DNA from: Podospora pseudocomata
Taxonomy: Eukaryota > Ascomycota > Sordariomycetes > Sordariales > Podosporaceae
Length of the DNA: 64,000 nt
Assembly (NCBI RefSeq): GCF_035222375.1
Contig: NW_026946363.1
Span: forward strand, 6,510,001-6,574,000
Direction of reading: 5' to 3'
Shown here: piece after piece, positions 60,850 to 64,000 of the stretch
How positions within the stretch are numbered: the stretch's first letter is position 1
Layout of the letters: each line of letters starts with the position of its first letter
Notes under the pieces: generated by a model
The model's input: the letters and a program-made list of their open reading frames with translations, nothing else
Database searches by the model: none
What the model was told of the DNA's origin: nothing
Position numbers and translations under genes: made by a program

Positions 60850-62134
60850 GTTCGATGACCTCGACGCTGAAGAGGAGGCCTCAGGCCGGCCATCAATCTG
60901 GCGCGACGTGTACAATCTTATACGATGCCCTGGACCCCTTTATAACTTAGGAACCTATTACTAGCGCGACAATATTAGAAAGTGATACTATAAGCTTAAA
61001 ACCCATCACCTTAAAGCGCTCATTCGGCATGTGGAGGAAGGAGGCTTGTTGCAGAGTTATGACGACGTTCCGAATGACGTTCGTAAACAGCTGTATCGTG
61101 AAGAGCAGCAGGATATAGGACATCAGCGGAAGCGTACAGCTCCTCCTGTGGCGCGTTACCTACCTCTCAACATCACTAACGTCCTGCTTAGTCACGTCTC
61201 AGCTGGTTATTCAACACCGAAGTCTTTAGAAGCGGAACCCTCGAGGCCTTCTGTGCAGCTCCAAGTTCCAGGACCTCGTAACGTTACTGTCAAGAGTTAC
61301 ACCGACTGGCAATATTCGTGTTACGCCCCAAGCGTAATACCCCTGTACAGGAACCACTGGGTGGTACCTGTCAGACAGAAAAGGGTTCTGGTCAATCAAG
61401 CTGAATAGGAGCTCATGGAAGCTGAAACTGACGTAACCAGTTCAGCTGGACATGGTACCCTTGCCACCAATGCTGTCACCATGCATAGATATAATTGAGG
61501 TTCTCTGGCTTTGAAGGCACACTGAGCAAGGTACAAAGATACTTCAGAAATATATGTAGATAGCTTGACATAAATAGGGGGGAGCGCCGGGCGCTCCCCG
61601 TGTCGAGGAATCTGATTCCTCATGCAAGCAATTCAAGTTCATTTGTCTACAATCTACTCTCAGTAGCTCATTGTTAGAACAACCTGTTGTTGATAGTGAA
61701 CCCGTGTCTGAGACGCTTGTCACAACCTTCGATCATCCTGTCATATTCACCTTCGGCGTACTGCCTTGCAGTCTGTATCCATTCCTGGTGCAGGTTGTAA
61801 CAATTTGCAACTCACTAATAGGACTCTTGAGATGGAATACAAGAAAGCCTGTCACCTGGCCTTGGCCGATGGCCTTGTCCTCGAGTTGGTGTTTGAGGAC
61901 CAGGATGTAGAATTCTATATTCAGAAGGGTGTGAAAAGTGGTGTTAAGCGGCGGTTTATTCGAGATATTGAGACTTGGGTGCCGGGAATGACTCTCGGCA
62001 CTCGACTTCCTTGCTTCTACAGGGTAGCGGCGGTAGAAATTCCGGACAACTGCTTTTGCATGTTCCAAGTGGTCTACAGGCACCTCGGTGGGTTAATCGT
62101 ATCCAGTCCACTTAACCGTTGTGATAAGGGCTAG
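60480..62134 (+). pseudogene. Decayed fungal gene split by a solo LTR
   Basis: A frame recognisable from about 60850 (KRFDDLDAEEEASGRPSIW, RCPGPLYNLG) runs through in-frame stops at about 60961 and 60982, continues as LKTHHLKALIRHVEEGG and DVPNDVRKQLYREEQQ, and stops at the LTR after SYTDWQYS. Beyond the LTR, allowing for the 5-bp duplication, it resumes in frame as QLTNRTLEMEYKKAC and GLVLELVFEDQDVEFYIQKG to about 62080. I recall similar motifs (RCPGPPC..., KTHHLK..., EDQD...YIKKGV) in uncharacterised fungal protein families found near repeats. The left limit is uncertain. Not functional: premature stops plus insertion. Confidence 0.75.
61319..61802 (+). mobile_element. Solo LTR of the same retrotransposon family, plus orientation, 484 bp
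   Basis: Starts TGTTACGCCCCAAGCGTAAT, ends GGTTGTAACA. Flanked by ATTCG (61314-61318) and ATTTG (61803-61807), a 5-bp duplication with one C-to-T difference. It interrupts the decayed gene; the host frame resumes after one copy of the duplication. Matches the LTR at 54852-55352 in opposite orientation. Confidence 0.92.
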
Positions 62135-62498
62135 TAATCAGGGCTTGGAACAGTAGTTTACTTTAGCTAATAATCTTCAATGGCCTCGAAGTCCTTAGTG
62201 AGGAAAGTCTAGAGATACAAACAAGTTTTGAGGACGCGTATATATCCATCCTTTTGAAATCCGTGCCCTAGTAGCCTCATGCAGTAGCCGAGTCCTTCCT
62301 CGTACCCTATAGCCAGTATCATTCCTTTTAGCAGCAGCGAGGCATTTAATTGTCCGCCTCAATTCTAACCATTAATTATGCAGGTAGATAGCGGTTAGGC
62401 CGTAATACGGCTCGTTATTTATTTGCCGTGTGACAATATGCCAGTCGGATACGCCCATATAAGAATCAAGGAAGGAGACGAATGAAAGATAGCGTTTT
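62135..62498. other. AT-rich spacer in the repeat island
   Basis: No gene seen; composition suggests decayed repeat DNA. Confidence 0.4.
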
Positions 62499-62900
62499 TG
62501 TTACGCCCAAGCGTAATACTCCCGTACAGGAACCACTGGGTGGTACCCGAGGTGTGACGAACCCCTATCCAGAACCTCTGAAAGGGATACTGGTTGAAGG
62601 CACTTCTGAACAATCCTGGTTCGGTACAGCTAAACAGTGTACAACTATGGCTTGTCTCAATCACAATAGCCTGAATACCAACGATTGTGACTTGTATTGC
62701 ATACTGCGGAACTGTCTATCTACACCAGCCAGTTCCTCCGTATATATAGACCCTATGCCAAGCCTGGCACTGTCCTGGATCGATAGACTCGACCATCGAT
62801 CCTATCGATACTGTCCCTTTTGGGATTGACTCTTCTTGATCGATCCTCGATCCCAATGATCCTGTTCTGATTGGTCCTTGCTCCTATACTAATGATTGGT
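62499..62900 (+). mobile_element. Partial LTR-like sequence sharing the 5' end of the LTR family
   Basis: The first 50 or so bases (TGTTACGCCCAAGCGTAATA, then a shared ACAGGAACCACTGGGTGGTACC) match the start of the LTRs at 61319 and 54852, then the sequence diverges (short ATCGAT-rich segment at about 62775-62815). The right end and any target duplication could not be found, so the end coordinate is only approximate. Either a divergent subfamily or a truncated LTR. Confidence 0.6.
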
Positions 62901-64000
62901 CCGCGGTGCGCCCCGCGCCCCACCAAGTGTCAAGTCGTGACACGGATTTAGAAGAAAAAAACGATTGTTCAATATATAACTGAGCTATCCACACGCGCAT
63001 TTCATCCCCGGCTTTCGTATGTGGAAGATATGGCCAATCGATTGCTACGCGAACGCGACGCGCCTCCTGTTGGCGTACGATGGGCTCACAACTTCGTCAA
63101 ACGCCAGCCAGAACTTCGGACGCGTTTTACGCGTAAATATGACTACCAATGAGAAAGGCATAGATTGGATTCGGCACTTCGATTTCCACACGGCATCTCG
63201 TACGAAGGGCAAATATCGGCTGTTAATCCTTGACGGCCACGAGAGCCACCACTCCGAAGAATTCGAGACCTACTGCCAGGAGCACAACATTATTACACTA
63301 TGTATGCCTCCGCACTCCTCCCACATACTCCAGTCATTGGATATTGGCTGTTTTGCGCCATTGAAGAGGGCATATAGCCGCCAGATTGAGCAGTTGATGC
63401 GGATGAACATCACACACATCAGCAAGTTGGAGTTTCTTTGTGCATTTAGAGAAGCGTTTTTTGCTTCGATCACAGAAAAGAATATCCAGGGAGGTTTTGC
63501 TGGAGCTGGCCTTGTGCCGTACGATCCAAAAAGGGTGATATCTAAGCTGGATGTACGCATTCGGACCCCAACACCCCCAGCCTTAAGCCCAACCACGGCA
63601 CTACCTTGGGTCTCTCAAAGGCCACACAACCCTCGAGAGGTTACCTCACAGTCAGCGCTTATTAAAACTCGAATTTTCAACCATCAAGGCAGCTCTCCAA
63701 CCTCAATACTAGCCGCTGTAGACCAATTTACTAAGGGAGCAATGGGTATAATGCACGAGGTGGCTCTTCTCCGTGCAGAGGTCTCTTCGCTACGCAAGGC
63801 CAATGAGGAGCTTAGTAAGAGACGGAGAGCCAAAAAAACACGTGTGCGGCTTGGAGGGTCACTTACTGTACAAGAAGCACAGGATCTACTGGATCAGAAG
63901 GCTGTAGGTGAGCAGGTAATCCAGGAAGATCGACAAAGTGGTGGTGGTGCAAGGGGGTCTCGTCCGAAGGTTCGGTGCTGTGGCGTGTGCGGTAAGCCAG
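62900..64000 (+). pseudogene. Second Fot1/pogo-type transposase, truncated with internal deletion, runs off the window
   Basis: Similarity to the family starts at about 62910-62950, with a frame slip in an A-run near 62960, so the N-terminal helix-turn-helix and left inverted repeat are missing. The CENP-B-like part (VEDMANRLLRERD, KRQPELRTRF) ends at 63149 in YDYQ plus a stop; from 63148 another frame continues NEKGIDWIRHF. The part with the first catalytic Asp is deleted. The second and third are present (LLILDGHESH, QSLDIGCF), as is the start of a C-terminal zinc knuckle (CCGVCGKP) at the edge. Clearly diverged from the copy at 12163-13814. Confidence 0.88.

Noticed and set aside
54852-61802. 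A single composite transposon carrying the NLR between inverted LTRs
   Set aside because: Each LTR has its own, different 5-bp target duplication, so they inserted separately.

Overview
The window looks like nuclear DNA of a filamentous ascomycete, most likely a sordariomycete of the Neurospora/Podospora kind. Genes are split by short introns (about 47-114 bp, a few longer) with GTRNGT donors, CTRAC-type branch sites and YAG acceptors. Products are fungal: an SSK1/RRG-1 response regulator, an AzgA-type purine permease, a GRIP golgin of the Imh1 type, lunapark, a mitoribosomal protein and a lipase-NB-ARC-TPR NLR. Genes sit apart on both strands without operons, and intergenic DNA is rich in microsatellites and poly-A/T tracts. 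Exon structures are my own reconstructions from reading frame, splice phase and family resemblance; no search was run.

Layout, left to right. 1-6.5 kb: a half-zinc-cluster regulator-like protein and a Tad2-type tRNA adenosine deaminase, with a 30-bp minisatellite between them. 6.5-12 kb: a microsatellite-rich spacer, then the purine permease. 12.06-13.92 kb: a complete but frameshifted Fot1/pogo-type DNA transposon with 50-bp inverted repeats and a TA target duplication. 14-27 kb: sparse, with an unrecognised three-exon gene, a four-helix MARVEL-like membrane protein and a small cysteine-cluster protein. 27-49 kb: the housekeeping core (tyrosine phosphatase, mS45-like protein, SSK1 regulator, kinase-like protein lacking catalytic residues, WD40 protein, homogentisate dioxygenase, Imh1 golgin, lunapark). 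49.5-53.6 kb: two low-complexity proteins with small cysteine clusters.

54.5-64 kb is an accessory, transposon-rich island. A 1381-residue NLR (SesB-like lipase/esterase, NB-ARC, then ten nearly identical 42-residue TPR units with a divergent unit at each end) lies between two solo LTRs of one retrotransposon family in opposite orientation, each with a 5-bp target duplication. One LTR landed inside an older decayed gene whose frame resumes on the other side. A third LTR end and a truncated second Fot/pogo transposase, of a different lineage from the first, close the window. The NLR island is the most interesting part: such proteins act in fungal self/non-self recognition and immunity-like cell death, and this repeat array looks recently amplified.
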